The position numbers and the translations under genes are program-made. From the NCBI GenBank assembly GCA_963713085.1, contig CAVQKQ010000009.1, positions 186,001 to 250,000 on the forward strand: DNA of 64,000 nt. The letters run 5' to 3'. Below the pieces are notes generated by a model. It ran no database searches. It was not told where the DNA came from and saw nothing but the letters and a program-made list of their open reading frames with translations. This stretch comes from PFJX01 sp963713085. Its GTDB lineage: Bacteria > Pseudomonadota > Gammaproteobacteria > Burkholderiales > Thiobacillaceae. Shown one piece after another: positions 31,145 through 39,085 of this stretch (position 1 is the stretch's first letter; every line of letters begins with the position of its first letter).

Positions 31145-32797
31145 ATGAGCCACCAAGTCCTCGCCCGCAAATGGCGTCCCCGCGGTTTCGACCAGCTGGT
31201 GGGCCAGGAGCACGTGGTGCGCGCCCTGTCCAACGCCCTGGCCCAGGGCCGGCTGCACCACGCCTACCTGTTCACCGGCACGCGGGGGGTGGGCAAGACC
31301 ACCCTGGCGCGGATCCTGGCCAAATGCCTCAATTGCGAGACCGGCGTCACCGCCCAGCCCTGCGGCCAGTGCGGCGCCTGCCGTGAGATCGACGGCGGCC
31401 GATTCATCGATCTGATCGAGCTGGACGCCGCCTCCAACACCGGCGTGGACAACATGCGCGAGATCCTGGAGAACGCCCAGTACGCGCCCACGGCGGGACG
31501 CTACAAGGTGTACCTCATCGACGAGGTGCACATGCTCTCCAGGAACGCGTTCAACGCCATGTTGAAGACCCTGGAGGAACCCCCCGGCCACGTGGTGTTC
31601 ATCCTCGCCACCACCGATCCGCAAAAGGTGCCGGTGACGGTGTTGTCCCGCTGCCTCCAGTTCAACCTGAAGCAGATGGCGCCGGCCCATGTGGCGGGCC
31701 ACCTGAAGAAGGTACTGGAGGCCGAACAGGTGCCCTGCGAGCCGGGCGCCCTCAACCTTCTGGCCCGGGCCGCAGCCGGCAGCATGCGCGACGCACTGTC
31801 CCTCACCGATCAGGCCATCGCCTACGGCAGTGGCCAGATCAAAGAGGAGGAGACCCGGGCCATGCTGGGGGTCATCGACCAGGCCTACCTGCTGCCGGTG
31901 CTGGAGGCCCTGGCCGACCGGGACGGCCCGCGCCTGATGCGGGAGGCGGACGCGCTGGCGGCCCGTGGTTTCTCCTTCGACGCCGCCCTCCAGGACCTGG
32001 GTGCCCTGCTGCACCAGATCGCCCTGGCCCAGAGCGTGCCCGAGGCGGTGGGCGAGGATGCCCCGGAACGAGAGCGGCTGTTCCGGCTGGCCCGGCAGAT
32101 GGACCCGGAAACCGTGCAGTTGCAATACCAGATCGCCATCCTGGGGCGTCGGGACCTGGAATGGGCGCCAGACGAATACGCCGGCTTCACCATGACCCTG
32201 CTGCGCATGCTTGCCTTCGTGCCCGGTGAGCCGCCCGCCGCCCGCGCCGCGCCGCCCGAAACGGCAACCCCGGCCCCCAGCGCCAGAAACGCGACAAGTG
32301 CGACTGCTGCGCCATCCCCCAGTCCCGTGGCGGTCCGCGGACCCGGCGCCGCGGTCGGCGCCGCAGCGGCCAACGAACCTTTGCCCGGGCCCGCCCCGGC
32401 GGCCGACACGGATTGGCGCGGCGTGGCGGAGCAGATGCCCGGGCTGGTCCGACAACTGGCCATGCAATGCGAGCTGGTGTCCCACGCCGGCCAGCACCTG
32501 CGCCTGCGTCTGCCCGAGGACCAGAAGCACCTGTTGGCGGGCTTCGGCGACAAGCTCCGGCAAGCCCTGGCGGACCGGTTCGGCGCCGGCCTGAAGGTGG
32601 AGATCGAGCTCGCGGATGCCGCCGCAGACTCCCCGGCCGCGGCCCGCTCGCGGGAACAGAGCGCCCGCCAGGAGGAGGCCGTGGCCGCCATCCACGGCGA
32701 TCCCTTCGTCCAGACCCTGGCACGGGAGTGCGAGGCGACGGCAACCAACATCCGCCCCCTGGCGGGCTCGGCCAGGCAGGCGGGCGGCGGCAATTAA
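31145..32797 (+). CDS. dnaX: DNA polymerase III tau/gamma subunit
   Basis: 550-aa clamp-loader ATPase. Walker A GTRGVGKTTLARIL, zinc cysteines CLNCETGVTAQPCGQCGAC, Walker B VYLIDEVHML, sensor 1 FILATTDPQKVP, then domain III, a Pro/Ala-rich linker (about residues 360-420) and a C-terminal tau-type domain (WRGVAEQMPGLVRQL and KHLLAGFGDKLRQAL). No slippery frameshift site was noticed, so a separate gamma form is not predicted. It is followed by ybaB and recR, the conserved order. Confidence 0.96.
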   Translation: MSHQVLARKWRPRGFDQLVGQEHVVRALSNALAQGRLHHAYLFTGTRGVGKTTLARILAKCLNCETGVTAQPCGQCGACREIDGGRFIDLIELDAASNTGVDNMREILENAQYAPTAGRYKVYLIDEVHMLSRNAFNAMLKTLEEPPGHVVFILATTDPQKVPVTVLSRCLQFNLKQMAPAHVAGHLKKVLEAEQVPCEPGALNLLARAAAGSMRDALSLTDQAIAYGSGQIKEEETRAMLGVIDQAYLLPVLEALADRDGPRLMREADALAARGFSFDAALQDLGALLHQIALAQSVPEAVGEDAPERERLFRLARQMDPETVQLQYQIAILGRRDLEWAPDEYAGFTMTLLRMLAFVPGEPPAARAAPPETATPAPSARNATSATAAPSPSPVAVRGPGAAVGAAAANEPLPGPAPAADTDWRGVAEQMPGLVRQLAMQCELVSHAGQHLRLRLPEDQKHLLAGFGDKLRQALADRFGAGLKVEIELADAAADSPAAARSREQSARQEEAVAAIHGDPFVQTLARECEATATNIRPLAGSARQAGGGN

Positions 32798-32815
32798 CCT
32801 CAGCGAGGACAGGAC

Positions 32816-33154
32816 ATGATCAAAGGCGGAATCGGCAACCTCATGAAGCAGGCCCAGCAGATGCAGGAAAACATGCAGAAGCTGCAGGCCAAGATCGCGG
32901 AAATGGAAGTGGAAGGCGTCTCCGGCGCCGGCCTGATCAAGGTGGTCATGACCGGCAAGCACGACGTGAAGCGGGTCACCATCGACCCTGCCCTGTTGGC
33001 CGACCAAGGCGAGGACGCCAAGGAGATGCTGGAAGATCTGGTGGCCGCCGCCGTCAACGACGCGGTACGCAAGGTGGAGGGCATGACCCAGGAAACGATG
33101 TCCGCCGCCACGGCGGGCCTGCCTTTGCCGCCCGGCTTCAAGCTGCCCTTCTGA
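32816..33154 (+). CDS. ybaB: YbaB/EbfC nucleoid-associated protein
   Basis: 112 aa. GNLMKQAQQMQENMQKLQ helix, the GxGxIKVVMTGKHDVKRVTIDP strand region (quoted in part) and LPPGFKLPF at the end are diagnostic. It binds DNA as a dimer. The start ATG at 32816 is 18 bases after the dnaX stop. Confidence 0.96.
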   Translation: MIKGGIGNLMKQAQQMQENMQKLQAKIAEMEVEGVSGAGLIKVVMTGKHDVKRVTIDPALLADQGEDAKEMLEDLVAAAVNDAVRKVEGMTQETMSAATAGLPLPPGFKLPF

Positions 33155-33166
33155 AGGCCGCGAGTA

Positions 33167-33211
33167 GCGAGTGGCAAGTAGCTACTTGTCCACCCACGAC
33201 TTGCCACTTGC
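33167..33211. repeat. Hairpin repeat between ybaB and recR
   Basis: Two nested inverted repeats: arms of 13 bases at 33167-33179 and 33199-33211 (12 of 13 pair), and inside them the 14-base palindrome CAAGTAG/CTACTTG at 33175-33188. It fills most of the 61-base gap. No T run follows, so it is probably an intergenic repeat and not a terminator. Confidence 0.7.
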
Positions 33212-33215
33212 AAGC

Positions 33216-33812
33216 ATGAACCTGCCCGGCTCCCTCGGCACCCTCATCGAAGCCCTGCGCGTGTTGCCCGGGGTGGGGCCCAAGTCCGCCGCCCGCATGG
33301 CCTATCATCTGCTGCAGCGGGACCGTAATGGGGCTGCGCGCCTGGCCGCCAGCCTGACCGCGGCCCTGGAGCGGCTGCATCATTGCGAGCGCTGCAACAA
33401 CTTCAGCGAGACGACGGTATGCGATACCTGCGCCAGCCCCCGGCGCGACCCACGGCAATTGTGCGTGGTGGAGATGCCCGCCGACCTGAACCGGCTGGAA
33501 GAAACCCAGGCCTACAAAGGCTTGTATTTCGTGCTGATGGGCAGGCTGTCGCCGCTGGACGGCATCGGCCCCCGGGAGATCGGCCTGGAACGCCTGATCG
33601 AGCGCGCCCGGGACGGGGTCACGGAAGAGGTGATCCTGGCCACCAACTTCACCAGCGAGGGGGAGGCCACCGCGCACTATGCCGGGGAATTGCTGAAGGC
33701 ACGCGGCCTCAAGGTCACCCGCATCGCCCGGGGCCTGCCCGCGGGAGGGGAACTGGAGCATGTGGACGGCATGACCATCGCCCAGGCCCTGCTGGACCGG
33801 CGCGCCGTTTGA
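33216..33812 (+). CDS. recR: Recombination protein RecR
   Basis: 198 aa from the ATG at 33216 (MNLPGSLGTLIEALRVLPG), the family length; a start at 33171 lies in a repeat. HhH motif LPGVGPKSAARMAYHLL, a zinc motif CERCNNFSETTVCDTCASP, and a Toprim domain with VVEMPADLNRLEE and FTSEGEATAHYAGELL. It acts with RecO and RecF to load RecA at gaps. Confidence 0.96.
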   Translation: MNLPGSLGTLIEALRVLPGVGPKSAARMAYHLLQRDRNGAARLAASLTAALERLHHCERCNNFSETTVCDTCASPRRDPRQLCVVEMPADLNRLEETQAYKGLYFVLMGRLSPLDGIGPREIGLERLIERARDGVTEEVILATNFTSEGEATAHYAGELLKARGLKVTRIARGLPAGGELEHVDGMTIAQALLDRRAV

Positions 33813-33820
33813 AGCATGCC

Positions 33821-35338
33821 ATGACGACACCCGCAGACAAGACGGTCCTCGAGCTCCTGCTGGAGGAGATGAGCAAGGGCAGCGACTTCCCCGCCCTGTC
33901 CCAGACCATCACCGAGATCAACCGGGCGGTGGGCGACGAGAACACCCGGGCCAACCTTCTGACCAACATCATCCTGCGGGACGTTTCCCTCACCAAGAAA
34001 CTGCTCAGGCTGGTCAATGCGGCCCACTACGGTTCCTTCGGCAGCCACCCCATCAGCACCATCTCCCGGGCGGTGGTGATCCTGGGATTCGACGCGGTAC
34101 GCAACGCGGCGATCTCCCTGCTGCTGTTCGAACATTTGCGCGACTGCGCCCACGTGGACGAACTCAAGGGCGAGGCGGTGGACAGCTTCTACCGGGGCAT
34201 CCTGGGGCGTCTGCTGGCCGCCGGCGCCGGGGTGAGGGACAGCGAGGAGGCCTTTATCAGCGCCCTGTTCCGGTCTTTGGGCCGGCTCATGGCGCGTTTC
34301 CATTTCTACGAAAAGACCCAGCTTGTCGACCAGCTCATGGAGGAGGAACTGCTCAGCGAAGAGGCGGCGGCCTTGCGGGTATTCGGCGTGGACTACGACC
34401 AACTGGGCCTCGCCATCGCCAAGCACTGGCATTTCCCGCCCACCCTACTGCATGCCATGTCGCCCCTGGGGAGCGAGATTCTCAAGCCGGCCACCTCGGA
34501 CAGCGGGCGCCTTCAGGTGGTGGCCAACCTGGCCCGCGACCTGCATCGCAGCGTGGCGGGAAAAGAACCCGACGCCCAGGAACAGGCCATCGAGGCCCTC
34601 TACCTGCGCTACCGCGATGCGATCCAGATCAGCCGGGAGAGCCTGGTTGAAACCGCGATCAAGGCCGTGGAAACCCTGCGCAACGAGGCCACCATCCTGA
34701 GCGTGGACATCAGGAAGAGCACCACGCTGCCGTTGCGCCCCAGTAAAGCCGCCGAGAAACAGGAAGCCGAACTTCCTTCCTACGAGATGCCCTCGCCCGA
34801 AGCGGAGGTCGAGGAGAACGGCGACAACGATCCCACCACCGTCCTGGCCCAGGGCATGCAGGACATGACCGCCCTGCTGCTGGACGATTACCACTTGGCG
34901 GATGTATTCAAGATGGTGGCGGAACTGATGTTCCGCACCCAGCTGTTCGACCATGTCCTGGTCTGCGTCCTGGACCGGCCCACCCGTTCCCTGATCGGCC
35001 GGGTGGGCATGGGACACAATTCCCTGAGCTTGAAGGAGAACTTCCGCATCCCGCTGGCCTTCTCCCCCGACGTATTCCACGCCGCCACCGCCAAGGGCCA
35101 GGACATCCTGATTTCCGACGCCACCGCGGATAACATCCGTCCCCGCATCCCCGACTGGTATGTGCGGGCCGCCAACGCCCACGCTTTCCTGCTGCTGCCC
35201 ATCGTGGTGGCGGGCAAGCCCCTGGCGCTAATCTATGCGGACCGGAAGAAGGAAGCCCTGAAAATTCCGTCCCAGGCCCTCGGCCTGATCAAGGCGCTGC
35301 GCAACCAAACCACCCTGGCCGTGCGCCAGAAAATTTGA
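33821..35338 (+). CDS. HDOD-domain signalling protein with C-terminal GAF domain
   Basis: 505 aa. The HDOD domain (about residues 15-215) contains LRLVNAAHYGSFGSHPISTISRA and VVILGFDAVRNAA (quoted in pieces), the usual metal-free HD relative. An acidic linker (SKAAEKQEAELPSYEMPSPEAE) leads to a GAF-like domain (about residues 345-500) with MGHNSLSLKENFRIPL and VVAGKPLALIYADR. HDOD-GAF proteins take part in c-di-GMP and motility control or stress signalling; the ligand is unknown. It starts eight bases after recR. Confidence 0.85.
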   Translation: MTTPADKTVLELLLEEMSKGSDFPALSQTITEINRAVGDENTRANLLTNIILRDVSLTKKLLRLVNAAHYGSFGSHPISTISRAVVILGFDAVRNAAISLLLFEHLRDCAHVDELKGEAVDSFYRGILGRLLAAGAGVRDSEEAFISALFRSLGRLMARFHFYEKTQLVDQLMEEELLSEEAAALRVFGVDYDQLGLAIAKHWHFPPTLLHAMSPLGSEILKPATSDSGRLQVVANLARDLHRSVAGKEPDAQEQAIEALYLRYRDAIQISRESLVETAIKAVETLRNEATILSVDIRKSTTLPLRPSKAAEKQEAELPSYEMPSPEAEVEENGDNDPTTVLAQGMQDMTALLLDDYHLADVFKMVAELMFRTQLFDHVLVCVLDRPTRSLIGRVGMGHNSLSLKENFRIPLAFSPDVFHAATAKGQDILISDATADNIRPRIPDWYVRAANAHAFLLLPIVVAGKPLALIYADRKKEALKIPSQALGLIKALRNQTTLAVRQKI

Positions 35339-35355
35339 AGCGAATGAGCGACATC

Positions 35356-36729
35356 ATGGATCTGACCACCCTCACTGCCCTCTCCCCTCTGGACGGCCGG
35401 TACCGCCGCAGCGGCGCCAGGCTCGCACCCTACTTCAGCGAATTCGGACTGATCCGCTACCGGGTCAAGGTGGAGATCGAATGGCTCAAGGCCCTGGCGG
35501 CGGAGCCGGCCATCGGCGAGGTGCCCGCGTTCCCGCCGGCCACCCTGGCCAAGCTGGATGCCGTGGCGAACGACTTTTCCCTGGCCGATGCCGAGGCGGT
35601 GAAGGCCCACGAAAAGGTCACCAACCACGATGTCAAGGCGGTGGAATATTTCCTCAAGGACAAGCTGGCCGGCAACGCCGCAATCACCCGGGTCAGCGAA
35701 TTCATCCATTTTGCCTGTACCTCCGAGGACATCAACAACCTGTCCCACGCCCTGATGCTGCGGGACGCCCGCCGGGACGTGCTGCTGCCCGCCCTGGCCC
35801 AGGTGGAGGATCGCCTCACCGAACTGGCCGTGGACCTGGCCGACCTTCCCATGCTGGCCCGCACCCACGGCCAGCCGGCCAGCCCCACCACCCTGGGCAA
35901 GGAAATGGCCAACGTGGCCTATCGCCTGCGCCGGGGCATGGAATGCTTCGCCGACGTGGAATGCCTGGGCAAGATCAACGGCGCCGTGGGCAACTACAAC
36001 GCCCACCTTGCGGCCTATCCCGGCTTCGACTGGGAAGGCTTCGCCCGCCGCTTCGTGACCGGGCTGGGACTCGGCTTCAATCCCTATACCATCCAGATCG
36101 AGCCCCATGACTACATGGCCGAGCTGTATGACGCCTGCGCGCGCATCAACACGGTGCTCATCGACCTGGACCGGGACGTCTGGGGCTATGTCTCCCTGGG
36201 CTACTTCAAGCAGAAGCTGAAGGAAGGCGAGGTGGGCTCCTCCACCATGCCCCACAAGGTCAATCCCATCGACTTCGAAAACTCGGAGGGCAACCTGGGG
36301 ATGGCCAATGCCCTGCTGCGCCACCTTTCGGAGAAACTGCCCATCTCCCGCTGGCAGCGGGATCTCACCGATTCCACGGTGCTGCGCAACATGGGCACCG
36401 CCCTGGGCTATGCCCTGCTGGGCTACGAAAGCCTGCTGCGTGGCCTCTCTAAACTGGAGGCCAATCCGGCCCGCCTGGCCGAGGACCTGGATCACAACTG
36501 GGAAGTCCTGGCCGAGCCCATCCAGACCGTGATGCGCCGCTATGGCCTTGAAAAACCCTACGAGCAGCTGAAAAAACTGACCCGGGGCCAGGAGGGCATC
36601 ACCCAGGAAACCCTGGCCAAATTCATCATGGAACTGGCCATTCCCGACGAGGCCAAGCGGCATCTGCTGGACCTGACCCCGGCCGGCTATACCGGCATGG
36701 GCGCGGAACTGGCGCGGCGCATCAAATAG
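35356..36729 (+). CDS. purB: Adenylosuccinate lyase
   Basis: Purine synthesis (SAICAR to AICAR, and adenylosuccinate to AMP). 457 aa from the ATG at 35356 (MDLTTLTALSPLDGRY), matching the E. coli PurB N-terminus; starts at 35344 or 35335 would add a few residues. FACTSEDINNLSHALML, MLARTHGQPASPTTLG and the catalytic loop GSSTMPHKVNPIDFENSEGN are intact. A small hairpin (GCGCTT/AAGCGC, 36729-36749) follows the stop, without a T run. Confidence 0.96.
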   Translation: MDLTTLTALSPLDGRYRRSGARLAPYFSEFGLIRYRVKVEIEWLKALAAEPAIGEVPAFPPATLAKLDAVANDFSLADAEAVKAHEKVTNHDVKAVEYFLKDKLAGNAAITRVSEFIHFACTSEDINNLSHALMLRDARRDVLLPALAQVEDRLTELAVDLADLPMLARTHGQPASPTTLGKEMANVAYRLRRGMECFADVECLGKINGAVGNYNAHLAAYPGFDWEGFARRFVTGLGLGFNPYTIQIEPHDYMAELYDACARINTVLIDLDRDVWGYVSLGYFKQKLKEGEVGSSTMPHKVNPIDFENSEGNLGMANALLRHLSEKLPISRWQRDLTDSTVLRNMGTALGYALLGYESLLRGLSKLEANPARLAEDLDHNWEVLAEPIQTVMRRYGLEKPYEQLKKLTRGQEGITQETLAKFIMELAIPDEAKRHLLDLTPAGYTGMGAELARRIK

Positions 36730-36791
36730 CGCTTGAAACCCGGAAGCGCGTCCGCAAGTAAGAGACTTGAACCAACAATCGGGACACCGGC

Positions 36792-37649
36792 ATGGGCCAA
36801 TTCGCATTTGACGTCGACGCAGGCAATTTCCAGCAGATCGTGATCGAGGGATCCCGCAAGGTTCCGGTCGTGGTGGACTTCTGGGCAGAGTGGTGCGGTC
36901 CCTGCAAGATGCTGAAGCCCATCCTGGAGAAGCTGGCGGAGGAGTACCAGGGCAAGTTCATCCTGGCCAAGGTCAACTCCGACCAGAACCAGGAACTGGC
37001 CGCCCAGTTCGCCGTGCGCGGCATTCCCAGCGTCAAGGCCGTGTTCAACGGCCAGGTGGTGGACGAGTTTTCCGGGGCCATTCCGGAAGGCGCGGTGCGG
37101 GAGTTTCTTGCCCGCATCATCCCGTCCCCCGCCGATGAACTGCGCCACAAGGCCGCCGAACAGCGCGCCTCGGGCGACCTGCCCGGCGCCCTGCAAACCC
37201 TGGGCGAGGCCTCCCATGCGGATCTCGAAAACGAGCAGATCCGTATCGACGCGGCCGAGATCCTTATGGACCTGGGCCAGCCGGAAGAGGCCAAGCGCCT
37301 GTTGGACGGCCTGGCCCCCGCCACCCTGATGGACGAGCGGCCCCAGCAGCTCCTGGCCAGGCTTTCCTTCCTCCTGGGCAGCCAAGTGGGCGGCGACGAA
37401 CAGGGCCTGCGCGACAGGATCGCCGCCGAGCCTAACGACATGCAGTCCCGCATGGATCTTGCCAACCTCCTGGTCGCCGCGGGCCGCCATCAGGAAGGTC
37501 TGGATCAGCTGCTGGAGATAGTACGCCTGGACCGCAACTGGAACGACGACGCGGCCCGCAAGGCGATTCTGGCGGTATTCAACCTGCTGGGGGGCCAGGG
37601 CGAACTGGTTTCCGCCTACCGGCGCAGGCTGGCCAGCGCCCTCAATTGA
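36792..37649 (+). CDS. cnoX: Thioredoxin-TPR co-chaperone CnoX/YbbN-like
   Basis: 285 aa: an N-terminal thioredoxin domain with WAEWCGPCKMLKPIL (about residues 31-45) and the cis-Pro RGIPSVKAVF, then TPR-like helices (LRHKAAEQRASGDLPGALQ, RMDLANLLVAAGRHQEGL). E. coli CnoX lacks the first active-site Cys; this one keeps both, so it could be redox-active. It hands over-oxidised clients to chaperones. Placed 62 bases after purB. Confidence 0.88.
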   Translation: MGQFAFDVDAGNFQQIVIEGSRKVPVVVDFWAEWCGPCKMLKPILEKLAEEYQGKFILAKVNSDQNQELAAQFAVRGIPSVKAVFNGQVVDEFSGAIPEGAVREFLARIIPSPADELRHKAAEQRASGDLPGALQTLGEASHADLENEQIRIDAAEILMDLGQPEEAKRLLDGLAPATLMDERPQQLLARLSFLLGSQVGGDEQGLRDRIAAEPNDMQSRMDLANLLVAAGRHQEGLDQLLEIVRLDRNWNDDAARKAILAVFNLLGGQGELVSAYRRRLASALN

Positions 37650-37753
37650 CCCGGCTCGTTGGATCGGCCGCCATGTGTTGAAATCTTTCCAGGGTAGCGA
37701 TCTTTACCGCCCTGGCCTATCCTGCGGAACGGTGCCAGGGGGGAATGAAGGCC

Positions 37754-38497
37754 ATGGGCAGCATTGCGTTTCGCCAAGCAAAACTCAAGGAACTCGCCGC
37801 TTTCGAGGTGTCCGGGCGGTTCGAGGACAACCTCTACCGCCTCACCTGCATCATCGGCGATATGCTGCGCGCGCGTCGGGTTTCCCTGATGCTGATGGAT
37901 GCCACCCCCGGACACGGTCCGCGGCTCAAGCTCATGGCACTCTACGGCGAATTGCCCGAGGCCGCCTGGAAGGAGGAACCCGCGCCGGGACACGGCATCG
38001 CCGGCAGGGTCATGGCCAGCGGCCAGCCTCTGCGCGTTACACGCCTGGAACGGTCCTGGCAGGCGGATGCCCGCCACCCTGGCGAACCCGCGAGCTTTAT
38101 CGCATGCCCCATCCCCATCGCCGGCAAGCCCGCCGGGGTGCTGAACGTGAGCGACCCCATCGGCCGCAAGCTATTTTCCAGCGCCGACCTGGACTTGTGC
38201 GAACTGGCGGCCATGCTGGTGGGTCGCACTGTGCGGCTCGCGCGCATGGACCGGCTGCTGGACTCCCGCCTGGCGCAAATGGCCTTTGCCCTGGAGGGCT
38301 CGACGGATGCCATCGCGGTCACCTCCATCTCCGCCCACGAACCGGACAAGGTCTCGCGCATGCTGGCCAAGGCCTTCTACCGGGAAATGCGTCACTGCGG
38401 CTTCACCCCCAACCAGATCATCCACGCCGCCGGCGAGATCATTTCTGAACTGACCGGCAGCCTGAACCGGACCAAGCGGCGCCTGGACCGGGGTTAA
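37754..38497 (+). CDS. GAF-domain protein
   Basis: 247 aa from the ATG at 37754, which has AGGGGGGA at a good distance; an ATG at 37745 is in frame. A GAF domain spans about residues 25-160 (VSLMLMDATPG, GIAGRVMASGQPLRV, SFIACPIPIAGKPAGVLNVSD). The last 85 residues are helical and include AFYREMRHCGFTPNQIIHAAGEI, which is not assigned. No output domain such as HTH, GGDEF or kinase. It shares its last four bases with the convergent gamma-carbonic-anhydrase-like gene. Confidence 0.78.
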   Translation: MGSIAFRQAKLKELAAFEVSGRFEDNLYRLTCIIGDMLRARRVSLMLMDATPGHGPRLKLMALYGELPEAAWKEEPAPGHGIAGRVMASGQPLRVTRLERSWQADARHPGEPASFIACPIPIAGKPAGVLNVSDPIGRKLFSSADLDLCELAAMLVGRTVRLARMDRLLDSRLAQMAFALEGSTDAIAVTSISAHEPDKVSRMLAKAFYREMRHCGFTPNQIIHAAGEIISELTGSLNRTKRRLDRG

Positions 38498-39021
38498 TCC
38501 AGGTATTCCCGGGCCAGCCTGACGTAATTGGCGGAGAGATAGCCGAAATAGGCCAGTTCCTCGTCGTTCAGCTGGCGCACCTTCCTGGCGGGGCGCCCCA
38601 GATAGAGCCATCCGGACTTGAGCACCTGCCCCTCAGCCACCAGGCTGCCCGCCCCCAGCAGCACCCGGGACTCCACCACCGCCTTGTCCATCACCAGTGA
38701 CCCCATGCCGATCAGGCATTCGTCCTGCAGGGTGCAACCGTGCAAGATCACGCCATGGCCCACGTTCACGTCGCAGCCTATGACCAGCGGCGAGCCCTTA
38801 GGATCGGCCACCCGGCGATGACTTACATGGAGCACGGCGCCGTCCTGGATGTTGGATCGCTCGCCAATGCGGATGAAATTCACGTCGCCACGGATCACCG
38901 CCTGGGGCCAGACCGAGACCTGGTCGGCCAGGTCCACGTCGCCAATCACCGTGGCGCTGGCATAGACGAACACATCCTTGCCCAATCTGGGGGTGAGCCC
39001 CCGATAAACTTCGATGGCCAT
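38494..39021 (-). CDS. Gamma-carbonic-anhydrase-like hexapeptide protein (YrdA family)
   Basis: 175 aa from the ATG at 39019-39021 (MAIEVYRGLTPRLGKD). Left-handed beta-helix repeats run through VFVYASATVIGDVDLADQVS to LLGAGSLVAEGQVL. Zinc-type histidines sit in VLHVSHRRV and VGHGVILHGC. Family members are often called gamma carbonic anhydrases, but few have shown activity. Divergent from prlC; the next gene starts 65 bases away. Confidence 0.87.
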   Translation of the reverse strand: MAIEVYRGLTPRLGKDVFVYASATVIGDVDLADQVSVWPQAVIRGDVNFIRIGERSNIQDGAVLHVSHRRVADPKGSPLVIGCDVNVGHGVILHGCTLQDECLIGMGSLVMDKAVVESRVLLGAGSLVAEGQVLKSGWLYLGRPARKVRQLNDEELAYFGYLSANYVRLAREYLD

Positions 39022-39085
39022 GGCCTCTGGAAAAAAACGACAATGGCCGCAAGTATAGAACTCCATCCGTTCCCCTCCGGCGCCC

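Noticed and set aside
31145..32797. Programmed frameshift in dnaX giving a gamma subunit
   Set aside because: No A-run slippery heptamer with a following stem was noticed in the region after domain III.
35233..36807. Minus-strand frame opposite purB
   Set aside because: Shadow of purB, low-complexity Gly/His/Gln sequence without motifs.
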